A DNA stretch of 64,000 nt. Origin: Crossaster papposus (lineage: Eukaryota > Echinodermata > Asteroidea > Velatida > Solasteridae). Shown here piece after piece: positions 8,267 to 20,031 of the stretch; positions within the stretch are counted from its first letter, which is position 1, and each line of letters begins with the position of its first letter. The position numbers were made by a program, and so were the translations under genes. Location: contig JBAIAA010000539.1 of NCBI GenBank assembly GCA_037893245.1, forward strand, positions 315,001-379,000. The letters run 5' to 3'. The notes below the pieces were generated by a model. That model was given only the letters and a program-made list of their open reading frames with translations, was not told where the DNA came from and ran no database searches.

Positions 8267-8878
8267 GTTAAAACATTGAAAATATTGAATGGCCCCTTAG
8301 ATTGAAATACCGCAAAATGTTTTGTTAAGCGTCATGCGCAATATTTCCAGTACGAGTATCATGTGATTCATTGTCTGAAAACAAAATACTTTGTAGCTAG
8401 CATCTAGTCGCCCAATTATTGACCCCCAACGGTAATTGTGGAAACTTGCACTTTAAGTACAGTTTTCGCTGAAACCCACTTTAAAAACAACGTGTCTTGT
8501 ATTAGCCTCCGTATAATTGAAGATTGTAGGTCAACTCGCCCCCTGACCGACTCGCCCCTTACCTACTCGCCCCTTACCAACTCGCCCCCTGACCGACTCG
8601 CCCCCTGACCGACTCGCCCCTTACTAACTCGCCCCCTGACCGACTCGCCCCCTGGCCGACTCGCCCCCTGGCCGACATGCCCCCTGACCGACTAGCCCCC
8701 TGACCGACTCGCCCCCTGACCGACTCGCCCCCTCGTTTGATTTATGGACCTTGTACGATATTCGTCACCATAAAATTCGTCATTTGGAGGAAAAAAAACC
8801 GAACTCTCAACTTAGACATTACCCTCCGTTATCTGAGCACGTGCCTATGGTGGAATCCTCCATGGTGTACCTCACGCT

Positions 8879-8893
8879 CATGCGCGCGCGTGT
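8879..8893. other. Alternating purine-pyrimidine tract, Z-DNA-prone (representative)
   Basis: Fifteen bases of strict alternation around CGCGCGCG, in the CpG-rich block of the unit. It recurs once per unit. Units 18, 19, 30 and 31 lose the first step (CTCCTGCG). Confidence 0.8.
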
Positions 8894-9798
8894 TGCCAAA
8901 CGTACATGCGTAGAAATAGGACCGCGTGGATTTAGAGGGTCTATGACGATACTGAATTTTGCCTGTATCTCAGCGTGGCCATGGATGTAAATAAAAGCAT
9001 ATTTTGTTTTACAACTAATTCGAGCGATCAAATCTGATTTAAAAAACCGTTATTCTTTCTGTAATGGATAGGCATAGGCTATAATATATTGCCTGAATGA
9101 AGCTGATTTAAATGCAATTGATTGCGGGTATACGTACGTGAATCTCTCTTCAACTTCAATTTCAATGATGCATAATTAATACTGGGAAAAAATATAAATA
9201 TAAAAATATATAAAAATATAAATGTAGACAGCATACTCTTTTTAGCTGTGATAGTCTGATTTTTTTTAAAAATCTTTTTATATGTATATCTTTAAAAAAA
9301 TAGTATTATTACTGTCATTATCATCAGTATTATTTTAAAGGTAGGATCGCGAATTTTTCTTTATAAATTTATGTTTGGAGGAATCATTTTGCTGGATGCC
9401 TAGAATCATTATTAACTTTCAAATGAGTAAGATATTTCTTAATAATTCGGTAGTAAATATTTTCAATATCTGCAAATGGTGTATCCTACCTTTGAGTGGA
9501 ATTTTTAAGAATCTGCTGTGTTTATTATAATCCTAGGGCAACGTACATTTACCACAGGCCTAGTTAGGTTACACAGGCATAAAACAATAAAACCAAGGTA
9601 ACTAAAGTGACAAGGAGAACAGTGTACCTCTTATTCTCAAGTGTTATTGCATCACATCTAATATTATCGGACATTATTTTAAAACTCACGTAAAAAAAAA
9701 AAAATTTCTTGAACGAAATGTATAATTATTATTCCTAACAAATGTAAGATCAAATTTAGATTTGCTGCAAAAATAAGGGACTTTCAATTATTTATCTT

Positions 9799-11366
9799 GA
9801 CCCACCCACCCACTATTTCGACCAAAAGTCGAAATGTTAAAACATTGAAAATATTGAATGGCCCCTTAGATTGAAATACCGCAAAATGTTTTGTTAAGCG
9901 TCATGCGCAATATTTCCAGTACGAGTATCATGTGATTCATTGTCTGAAAACAAAATACTTTGTAGCTAGCATCTAGTCGCCCAATTATTGACCCCCAACG
10001 GTAATTGTGGAAACTTGCACTTTAAGTACAGTTTTCGCTGAAACCCACTTTAAAAACAACGTGTCTTGTATTAGCCTCCGTATAATTGAAGATTGTAGGT
10101 CAACTCGCCCCCTGACCGACTCGCCCCTTACCTACTCGCCCCTTACCAACTCGCCCCCTGACCGACTCGCCCCCTGACCGACTCGCCCCTTACTAACTCG
10201 CCCCCTGACCGACTCGCCCCCTGGCCGACTCGCCCCCTGGCCGACATGCCCCCTGACCGACAAGCCCCCTGACCGACTCGCCCCCTGACCGACTCGCCCC
10301 CTCGTTTGATTTATGGACCTTGTACGATATTCGTCACCATAAAATTCGTCATTTGGAGGAAAAAAACCCGAACTCTCAACTTAGACATTACCCTCCGTTA
10401 TCTGAGCACGTGCCTATGGTGGAATCCTCCATGGTGTACCTCACGCTCATGCGCGCGCGTGTTGCCAAACGTACATGCGTAGAAATAGGACCGCGTGGAT
10501 TTAGAGGGTCTATGACGATACTGAATTTTGCCTGTATCTCAGCGTGGCCATGGATGTAAATAAAAGCATATTTTGTTTTACAACTAATTCGAGCGATCAA
10601 ATCTGATTTAAAAAACCGTTATTCTTTCTGTAATGGATAGGCATAGGCTATAATATATTGCCTGAATGAAGCTGATTTAAATGCAATTGATTGCGGGTAT
10701 ACGTACGTGAATCTCTCTTCAACTTCAATTTCAATGATGCATAATTAATACTGGGAAAAAATATAAATATAAAAATATATAAAAATATAAATGTAGACAG
10801 CATACTCTTTTTAGCTGTGATAGTCTGATTTTTTTTAAAAATCTTTTTATATGTATATCTTTAAAAAAATAGTATTATTACTGTCATTATCATCAGTATT
10901 ATTTTAAAGGTAGGATCGCGAATTTTTCTTTATAAATTTATGTTTGGAGGAATCATTTTGCTGGATGCCTAGAATCATTATTAACTTTCAAATGAGTAAG
11001 ATATTTCTTAATAATTCGGTAGTAAATATTTTCAATATCTGCAAATGGTGTATCCTACCTTTGAGTGGAATTTTTAAGAATCTGCTGTGTTTATTATAAT
11101 CCTAGGGCAACGTACATTTACCACAGGCCTAGTTAGGTTACACAGGCATAAAACAATAAAACCAAGGTAACTAAAGTGACAAGGAGAACAGTGTACCTCT
11201 TATTCTCAAGTGTTATTGCATCACATCTAATATTATCGGACATTATTTTAAAACTCACGTAACAAAAAAAACATTTCTTGAACGAAATGTATAATTATTA
11301 TTCTAACAAATGTAAGATCAAATTTAGATTTGCTGCAAACATAAGGGACTTTCAATTATTGATCTT
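9799..11366 (+). repeat. Satellite unit 4 (subfamily A, 1568 bp)
   Basis: Differs from units 1-3 by CAAGCC in minisatellite copy 11, GTAACAAAAA near the end and TTGATCTT at the 3' border. First member of a 4348-bp trimer repeated as units 7-9. Confidence 0.97.
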
Positions 11367-12613
11367 GACCCACCCACCCACTATTTCGACCAAAAGTCGA
11401 AATTTTAAAACATTGAAAATATTGAATGGCCCCTTAGATTGAAATACCGCAAAATGTTTTGTTAAGCGTCATGCGCAATATTTCCAGTACGAGTATCATG
11501 TGATTCATTGTCTGAAAACAAAATACTTTGTAGCTAGCATCTAGTCGCCCAATTATTGACCCCCAACGGTAATTGTGGAAACTTGCACTTTAAGTACAGT
11601 TTTTGCTGAAACCCACTTTAAAAACAACGTGTCTTGTATTAGCCTCCGTATAATTGAAGATTGTAGGTCAACTCGCCCCCTGACCGACTCGCCCCTTACC
11701 TACTCGCCCCTTACCAACTCGCCCCCTGACCGACTCGCCCCCTGACCGACTCGCCCCTTACTAACTCGCCCCCTGACCGACTCGCCCCCTGGCCGACTCG
11801 CCCCCTGGCCGACATGCCCCCTGACCGACTAGCCCCCTGACCGACTCGCCCCCTGACCGACTCGCCCCCTCGTTTGATTTATGGACCTTGTACGATATTC
11901 GTCACCATAAAATTCGTCATTTGGAGGAAAAAAAACCGAACTCTCAACTTAGACATGACCCTCCGTTATCTGAGCACGTGCCTATGGTGGAATCCTCCAT
12001 GGTGTACCTCACGCTCATGCGCGCGCGTGTTGCCAAACGTACATGCGTAGAAATAGGACCGCGTGGATTTAGAGGGTCTATGACGATACTGAATTTTGCC
12101 TGTATCTCAGCGTGGCCATGGATGTAAATAAAAGCATATTTTGTTTTACAACTAATTCGAGCGATCAAATCTGATTTAAAAAAACGTTATTCTTTCTGTA
12201 ATGGATAGGCATAGGCTATAATATATTGCCTGAATGAAGCTGATTTAAATGCAATTGATTGAGCGTATACGTACGTGAATCTCTCTTCAACTTCAATTTC
12301 AATGATGCATAATTAATACTGGGAAAAAATATAAATATAAAAATATATAAAAATATAAATGTAGACAGCATACTCTTTTTAGCTGTGATAGTCTGATTTT
12401 TTTTAAAAATCTTTTTATATGTATATCTTTTAAAAAATAGTATTATTACTGTCATTATCATCAGTGTCTCACGAGAAAGAAGTTATCGTGTATCGTGTAT
12501 CGGAACGCATGGTGCGCAGTTGTTTCAGGCATGGAATAAGATTGTGGTTTGGGGGTTTTTTTCCTGTTTTTTTTCCAATGAAAAGTGAATTTCGACTTTC
12601 AATTATTTATCTT
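11367..12613 (+). repeat. Satellite unit 5 (short variant, 1247 bp)
   Basis: Subfamily A at the 5' side (CATGCC/CTAGCC copies), but GACATGACCC and TTGAGCGTAT at the 3' side. About 449 bp of the usual AT-rich part are replaced by a 128-bp unrelated segment. Confidence 0.96.
12466..12593 (+). repeat. 128-bp replacement segment in unit 5
   Basis: Begins right after TCATCAGT and ends at GACTTTCAATTA, the points where ordinary sequence stops and resumes. It has a short internal repeat (ATCGTGT twice) and a G-run/T-run stretch. It is found nowhere else in the window except unit 8. No known element is recognised in it. Confidence 0.9.
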
Positions 12614-14146
12614 GACCCACCCACTATTTCGACCAAAAGTCGAAATTTTAAAACATTGAAAATATTGAATGGCCCCTTAGATTGAAATACCGCAAAATGT
12701 TTTGTTAAGCGCCATGCGCAATATTTCCAGTACGAGTATCATGTGATTCATTGTCTGAAAACAAAATACTTTGTAGCTAGCATCTAGTCGCCCAATTATT
12801 GACCCCCAACGGTAATTGTGGAAACTTGCACTTTAAGTACAGTTTTCGCTGAAACCCACTTTAAAAACAACGTGTCTTGTATTAGCCTCCGTATAATTGA
12901 AGATTGTAGGTCAACTCGCCCCCTGACCGACTCGCCCCTTACCTACTCGCCCCTTACCAACTCCCCCCCTGACCGACTCGCCCCCTGACCGACTCGCCCC
13001 TTACTAACTCGCCCCCTGACCGACTCGCCCCCTGGCCGACTCGCCCCCTGGCCGACTCGCCCCCTGACCGACTCGCCCCCTCGTTTGATTTATGGACCTT
13101 GTACGATATTCGTTACCATAAAATTCGTCATTTGGAGGGGAAAAAAACGAACTCTCAACTTAGACATGACCCTCTGTTATCTGAGCACGTGCCTATGGTG
13201 GAATCCTCCATGGTGTACCTCACGCTCATGCGCGCGCGTGTTGCCAAACGTACATGCGTAGAAATAGGACCGCGTGGATTTAGAGGGTCTATGACGATAC
13301 TGAATTTTGCCTGTATCTCAGCGTGGCCATGGATGTAAATAAAAGCATATTTTGTTTTACAACTAATTCGAGCGATCAAATCTGATTTAAAAAACCGTTA
13401 TTCTTTCTGTAATGGATAGGCATAGGCTATAATATATTGCCTGAATGAAGCTGATTTAAATGCAATTGATTGCGCGTATACGTACGTGAATCTCTCTTCA
13501 ACTTCAATTTCAATGATGCATAATTAATACTGGGAAAAAATATAAATAGAAAAATATATAAAAATATAAATGTAGACAGCATACTCTTTTTAGCTGTGAT
13601 AGTCTGATTTTATTTTTAAAATCTTTTTATATGTATATCTTTTAAAAAATAGTATTATTACTGTCATTATCATCAGTATTATTTTAAAGGTAGGATCGCG
13701 AATTTTTCTTTATAAATTTATGTTTGGAGGAATCATTTTGCTGGATGCCTAGAATCATTATTAACTTTCAAATGAGTAAGATATTTCTTAATAATTCGGT
13801 AGTAAATATTTTCAATATCTGCAAATGGTGTATCCTACCTTTGAGTGGAATTTTTAAGAATCTGCTGTGTTTATTATAATCCTAGGGCAACGTACATTTA
13901 CCACAGGCCTAGTTAGGTTACACAGGCATAAAACAATAAAACCAAGGTAACTAAAGTGACAAGGAGAACAGTGTACCTCTTATTCTCAAGTGTTATTGCA
14001 TCACATCTAATATTATCGGACATTATTTTAAAACTCACGTAAAAAAAAAAAAATTTCTTGAACGAAATGTATAATTATTATTCTAACAAATGTAAGATCA
14101 AATTTAGATTTGCTGCAAAAATAAGGGACTTTCAATTATTTATCTT
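12614..14146 (+). repeat. Satellite unit 6 (1533 bp, mixed)
   Basis: Starts with one ACCC fewer. Ten minisatellite copies without the CATG/CTAG variants, and second-group marks in the middle (ATTCGTTACC, CTCTGTT, AAATAGAAAA). The 3' end (long A run, GCAAAAATAAGGG, TTTATCTT) matches units 1-3, so the unit looks recombinant. Confidence 0.95.
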
Positions 14147-15714
14147 GACCCACCCACCCACTATTTCGACCAAAAGTCGAAATGTTAAAACATTGAAAAT
14201 ATTGAATGGCCCCTTAGATTGAAATACCGCAAAATGTTTTGTTAAGCGTCATGCGCAATATTTCCAGTACGAGTATCATGTGATTCATTGTCTGAAAACA
14301 AAATACTTTGTAGCTAGCATCTAGTCGCCCAATTATTGACCCCCAACGGTAATTGTGGAAACTTGCACTTTAAGTACAGTTTTCGCTGAAACCCACTTTA
14401 AAAACAACGTGTCTTGTATTAGCCTCCGTATAATTGAAGATTGTAGGTCAACTCGCCCCCTGACCGACTCGCCCCTTACCTACTCGCCCCTTACCAACTC
14501 GCCCCCTGACCGACTCGCCCCCTGACCGACTCGCCCCTTACTAACTCGCCCCCTGACCGACTCGCCCCCTGGCCGACTCGCCCCCTGGCCGACATGCCCC
14601 CTGACCGACTAGCCCCCTGACCGACTCGCCCCCTGACCGACTCGCCCCCTCGTTTGATTTATGGACCTTGTACGATATTCGTCACCATAAAATTCGTCAT
14701 TTGGAGGAAAAAAACCCGAACTCTCAACTTAGACATTACCCTCCGTTATCTGAGCACGTGCCTATGGTGGAATCCTCCATGGTGTACCTCACGCTCATGC
14801 GCGCGCGTGTTGCCAAACGTACATGCGTAGAAATAGGACCGCGTGGATTTAGAGGGTCTATGACGATACTGAATTTTGCCTGTATCTCAGCGTGGCCATG
14901 GATGTAAATAAAAGCATATTTTGTTTTACAACTAATTCGAGCGATCAAATCTGATTTAAAAAACCGTTATTCTTTCTGTAATGGATAGGCATAGGCTATA
15001 ATATATTGCCTGAATGAAGCTGATTTAAATGCAATTGATTGCGGGTATACGTACGTGAATCTCTCTTCAACTTCAATTTCAATGATGCATAATTAATACT
15101 GGGAAAAAATATAAATATAAAAATATATAAAAATATAAATGTAGACAGCATACTCTTTTTAGCTGTGATAGTCTGATTTTTTTTAAAAATCTTTTTATAT
15201 GTATATCTTTAAAAAAATAGTATTATTACTGTCATTATCATCAGTATTATTTTAAAGGTAGGATCGCGAATTTTTCTTTATAAATTTATGTTTGGAGGAA
15301 TCATTTTGCTGGATGCCTAGAATCATTATTAACTTTCAAATGAGTAAGATATTTCTTAATAATTCGGTAGTAAATATTTTCAATATCTGCAAATGGTGTA
15401 TCCTACCTTTGAGTGGAATTTGTAAGAATCTGCTGTGTTTATTATAATCCTAGGGCAACGTACATTTACCACAGGCCTAGTTAGGTTACACAGGCATAAA
15501 ACAATAAAACCAAGGTAACTAAAGTGACAAGGAGAACAGTGTACCTCTTATTCTCAAGTGTTATTGCATCACATCTAATATTATCGGACATTATTTTAAA
15601 ACTCACGTAACAAAAAAAACATTTCTTGAACGAAATGTATAATTATTATTCTAACAAATGTAAGATCAAATTTAGATTTGCTGCAAACATAAGGGACTTT
15701 CAATTATTGATCTT
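14147..15714 (+). repeat. Satellite unit 7 (subfamily A, 1568 bp)
   Basis: Counterpart of unit 4. Private change ATTTGTAAGAATC. It keeps CTAGCC in copy 11, where unit 4 has CAAGCC. Confidence 0.97.
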
Positions 15715-16961
15715 GACCCACCCACCCACTATTTCGACCAAAAGTCGAAATTTTAAAACATTGAAAATATTGAATGGCCCCTTAGATTGAAATACCGCAA
15801 AATGTTTTGTTAAGCGTCATGCGCAATATTTCCAGTACGAGTATCATGTGATTCATTGTCTGAAAACAAAATACTTTGTAGCTAGCATCTAGTCGCCCAA
15901 TTATTGACCCCCAACGGTAATTGTGGAAACTTGCACTTTAAGTACAGTTTTCGCTGAAACCCACTTTAAAAACAACGTGTCTTGTATTAGCCTCCGTATA
16001 ATTGAAGATTGTAGGTCAACTCGCCCCCTGACCGACTCGCCCCTTACCTACTCGCCCCTTACCAACTCGCCCCCTGACCGACTCGCCCCCTGACCGACTC
16101 GCCCCTTACTAACTCGCCCCCTGACCGACTCGCCCCCTGGCCGACTCGCCCCCTGGCCGACATGCCCCCTGACCGACTAGCCCCCTGACCGACTCGCCCC
16201 CTGACCGACTCGCCCCCTCGTTTGATTTATGGACCTTGTACGATATTCGTCACCATAAAATTCGTCATTTGGAGGAAAAAAACCCGAACTCTCAACTTAG
16301 ACATGACCCTCCGTTATCTGAGCACGTGCCTATGGTGGAATCCTCCATGGTGTACCTCACGCTCATGCGCGCGCGTGTTGCCAAACGTACATGCGTAGAA
16401 ATAGGACCGCGTGGATTTAGAGGGTCTATGACGATACTGAATTTTGCCTGTATCTCAGCGTGGCCATGGATGTAAATAAAAGCATATTTTGTTTTACAAC
16501 TAATTCGAGCGATCAAATCTGATTTAAAAAACCGTTATTCTTTCTGTAATGGATAGGCATAGGCTATAATATATTGCCTGAATGAAGCTGATTTAAATGC
16601 AATTGATTGAGCGTATACGTACGTGAATCTCTCTTCAACTTCAATTTCAATGATGCATAATTAATACTGGGAAAAAATATAAATATAAAAATATATAAAA
16701 ATATAAATGTAGACAGCATACTCTTTTTAGCTGTGATAGTCTGATTTTTTTTTAAAATCTTTTTATATGTATATCTTTTAAAAAATAGTATTATTACTGT
16801 CATTATCATCAGTGTCTCACGAGAAAGAAGTTATCGTGTATCGTGTATCGGAACGCATGGTGCGCAGTTGTTTCAGGCATGGAATAAGATTGTGGTTTGG
16901 GGGTTTTTTTCCTGTTTTTTTTCCAATGAAAAGTGAATTTCGACTTTCAATTATTTATCTT
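15715..16961 (+). repeat. Satellite unit 8 (short variant, 1247 bp)
   Basis: Counterpart of unit 5 with the same breakpoints. It differs in the A/C run before CCGAACTC and in a T/A run. Confidence 0.96.
16814..16941 (+). repeat. 128-bp replacement segment in unit 8
   Basis: Second copy of the segment at 12466-12593, exactly 4348 bp downstream, consistent with spread by duplication of the trimer rather than an independent event. Confidence 0.9.
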
Positions 16962-18494
16962 GACCCACCCACTATTTCGACCAAAAGTCGAAATTTTAAA
17001 ACATTGAAAATATTGAATGGCCCCTTAGATTGAAATACCGCAAAATGTTTTGTTAAGCGCCATGCGCAATATTTCCAGTACGAGTATCATGTGATTCATT
17101 GTCTGAAAACAAAATACTTTGTAGCTAGCATCTAGTCGCCCAATTATTGACCCCCAACGGTAATTGTGGAAACTTGCACTTTAAGTACAGTTTTCGCTGA
17201 AACCCACTTTAAAAACAACGTGTCTTATATTAGCCTCCGTATAATTGAAGATTGTAGGTCAACTCGCCCCCTGACCGACTCGCCCCTTACCTACTCGCCC
17301 CTTACCAACTCCCCCCCTGACCGACTCGCCCCCTGACCGACTCGCCCCTTACTAACTCGCCCCCTGACCGACTCGCCCCCTGGCCGACTCGCCCCCTGGC
17401 CGACTCGCCCCCTGACCGACTCGCCCCCTCGTTTGATTTATGGACCTTGTACGATATTCGTTACCATAAAATTCGTCATTTGGAGGGGAAAAAAACGAAC
17501 TCTCAACTTAGACATGACCCTCTGTTATCTGAGCACGTGCCTATGGTGGAATCCTCCATGGTGTACCTCACGCTCATGCGCGCGCGTGTTGCCAAACGTA
17601 CATGCGTAGAAATAGGACCGCGTGGATTTAGAGGGTCTATGACGATACTGAATTTTGCCTGTATCTCAGCGTGGCCATGGATGTAAATAAAAGCATATTT
17701 TGTTTTACAACTAATTCGAGCGATCAAATCTGATTTAAAAAACCGTTATTCTTTCTGTAATGGATAGGCATAGGCTATAATATATTGCCTGAATGAAGCT
17801 GATTTAAATGCAATTGATTGCGCGTATACGTACGTGAATCTCTCTTCAACTTCAATTTCAATGATGCATAATTAATACTGGGAAAAAATATAAATAGAAA
17901 AATATATAAAAATATAAATGTAGACAGCATACTCTTTTTAGCTGTGATAGTCTGATTTTATTTTTAAAATCTTTTTATATGTATATCTTTTAAAAAATAG
18001 TATTATTACTGTCATTATCATCAGTATTATTTTAAAGGTAGGATCGCGAATTTTTCTTTATAAATTTATGTTTGGAGGAATCATTTTGCTGGATGCCTAG
18101 AATCATTATTAACTTTCAAATGAGTAAGATATTTCTTAATAATTCGGTAGTAAATATTTTTAATATCTGCAAATGGTGTATCCTACCTTTGAGTGGAATT
18201 TTTAAGAATCTGATGTGTTTATTATAATCCTAGGGCAACGTACATTTACCACAGGCCTAGTTAGGTTACACAGGCATAAAACAATAAAACCAAGGTAACT
18301 AAAGTGACAAGGAGAACAGTGTACCTCTTATTCTCAAGTGTTATTGCATCACATCTAATATTATCGGACATTATTTTAAAACTCACGTAACAAAAAAAAC
18401 ATTTCTTGAACGAAATGTATAATTATTATTCTAACAAATGTAAGATCAAATTTAGATTTGCTGCAAACATAAGGGACTTTCAATTATTGATCTT
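16962..18494 (+). repeat. Satellite unit 9 (1533 bp)
   Basis: Counterpart of unit 6 with private changes GTCTTATATTAG, TTTTTAATATCTGC and GAATCTGATGTG. Its 3' end has GTAACAAAAA like units 4 and 7, unlike unit 6. Confidence 0.96.
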
Positions 18495-20031
18495 GACCCA
18501 CCCACCCACTATTTCGACCAAAAGTCGAAATTTTAAAACATTGAAAATATTGAATGGCCCCTTAGATTGAAATACCGCAAAATGTTTTGTTAAGCGTCAT
18601 GCGCAATATTTCCAGTACGAGTATCATGTGATTCATTGTCTGAAAACAAAATACTTTGTAGCTAGCATCTAGTCGCCCAATTATTGACCCCCAACGGTAA
18701 TTGTGGAAACTTGCACTTTAAGTACAGTTTTCGCTGAAACCCACTTTAAAAACAACGTGTCTTGTATTAGCCTCCGTATAATTGAAGATTGTAGGTCAAC
18801 TCGCCCCCTGACCGACTCGCCCCTTACCTACTCGCCCCTTACCAACTCGCCCCCTGACCGACTCGCCCCCTGACCGACTCGCCCCTTACTAACTCGCCCC
18901 TTGACCGACTCGCCCCCTGGCCGACTCGCCCCCTGGCCGACTCGCCCCCTGACCGACTCGCCCCCTCGTTTGATTTATGGACCTTGTACGATATTCGTTA
19001 CCATAAAATTCGTCATTTGGAGGGGAAAAAAACGAACTCTCAACTTAGACATGACCCTCTGTTATCTGAGCACGTGCCTATGGTGGAATCCTCCATGGTG
19101 TACCTCACGCTCATGCGCGCGCGTGTTGCCAAACGTACATGCGTAGAAATAGGACCGCGTGGATTTAGAGGGTCTATGACGATACTTAATTTTGCCTGTA
19201 TCTCAGCGTGGCCATGGATGTAAATAAAAGCATATTTTGTTTTACAACTAATTCGAGCGATCAAATCTGATTTAAAAAACCGTTATTCTTTCTGTAATGG
19301 ATAGGCATAGGCTATAATATATTGCCTGAATGAAGCTGATTTAAATGCAATTGATTGCGCGTATACGTACGTGAATCTCTCTTCAACTTCAATTTCAATG
19401 ATGCATAATTAATACTGGGAAAAAATATAAATAGAAAAATATATAAAAATATAAATGTAAACAGCATACTCTTTTTAGCTGTGATAGTCTGATTTTATTT
19501 TTAAAATCTTTTTATATGTATATCTTTTAAAAAATAGTATTATTACTGTCATTATCATCAGTATTATTTTAAAGGTAGGATCGCGAATTTTTCTTTATAA
19601 ATTTATGTTTGGAGGAATCATTTTGCTGGATGCCTAGAATCATTATTAACTTTCAAATGAGTAAGATATTTCTTAATAATTCGGTAGTAAATATTTTCAA
19701 TATCTGCAAATGGTGTATCCTACCTTTGAGTGGAATTTTTAAGAATCTGCTGTGTTTATTATAATCCTAGGGCAACGTACATTTACCACAGGCCTAGTTA
19801 GGTTACACAGGCATAAAACAATAAAACCAAGGTAACTAAAGTGACAAGGAGAACAGTGTACCTCTTATTCTCAAGTGTTATTGCATCACATCTAATATTA
19901 TCGGACATTATTTTAAAACTCACGTAAAAAAAAAAACATTTCTTGAACGAAATGTATAATTATTATTCTAACAAATGTAAGATCAAATTTAGATTTGCTG
20001 CAAACATAAGGGACTTTCAATTATTTATCTT
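18495..20031 (+). repeat. Satellite unit 10 (second group, 1537 bp)
   Basis: Ten minisatellite copies, with copy 7 reading CCCCTTGACC. Private changes GATACTTAATTTT and AATGTAAACAGC. Confidence 0.97.

Larger units (their letters stand above)
8230..9798 (+). repeat. Satellite unit 3 (subfamily A, 1569 bp; used as the reference layout)
   Basis: Layout: ACCC-rich start 8230-8244, hairpin 8246-8266, unique AT-balanced sequence to 8534, minisatellite 8535-8733, CpG-rich block about 8740-8990 containing CACGTG and an alternating purine-pyrimidine tract, then AT-rich sequence with long A and T runs to the end. Confidence 0.97.
9799..14146 (+). repeat. 4348-bp trimer, first copy (units 4-6)
   Basis: Unit lengths 1568 + 1247 + 1533. 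The same order of lengths follows immediately at 14147-18494, including the rare short unit, so three units were duplicated together. Confidence 0.9.
14147..18494 (+). repeat. 4348-bp trimer, second copy (units 7-9)
   Basis: Repeats units 4-6 at a constant offset of 4348 bp with only scattered substitutions. Confidence 0.9.

Noticed and set aside
12216..12461. 81-codon minus-strand frame in the AT-rich part of several units
   Set aside because: It has an ATG, but it is low-complexity Lys/Ile/Phe-rich sequence and is broken in many units by A/T run-length changes. Not a credible gene.
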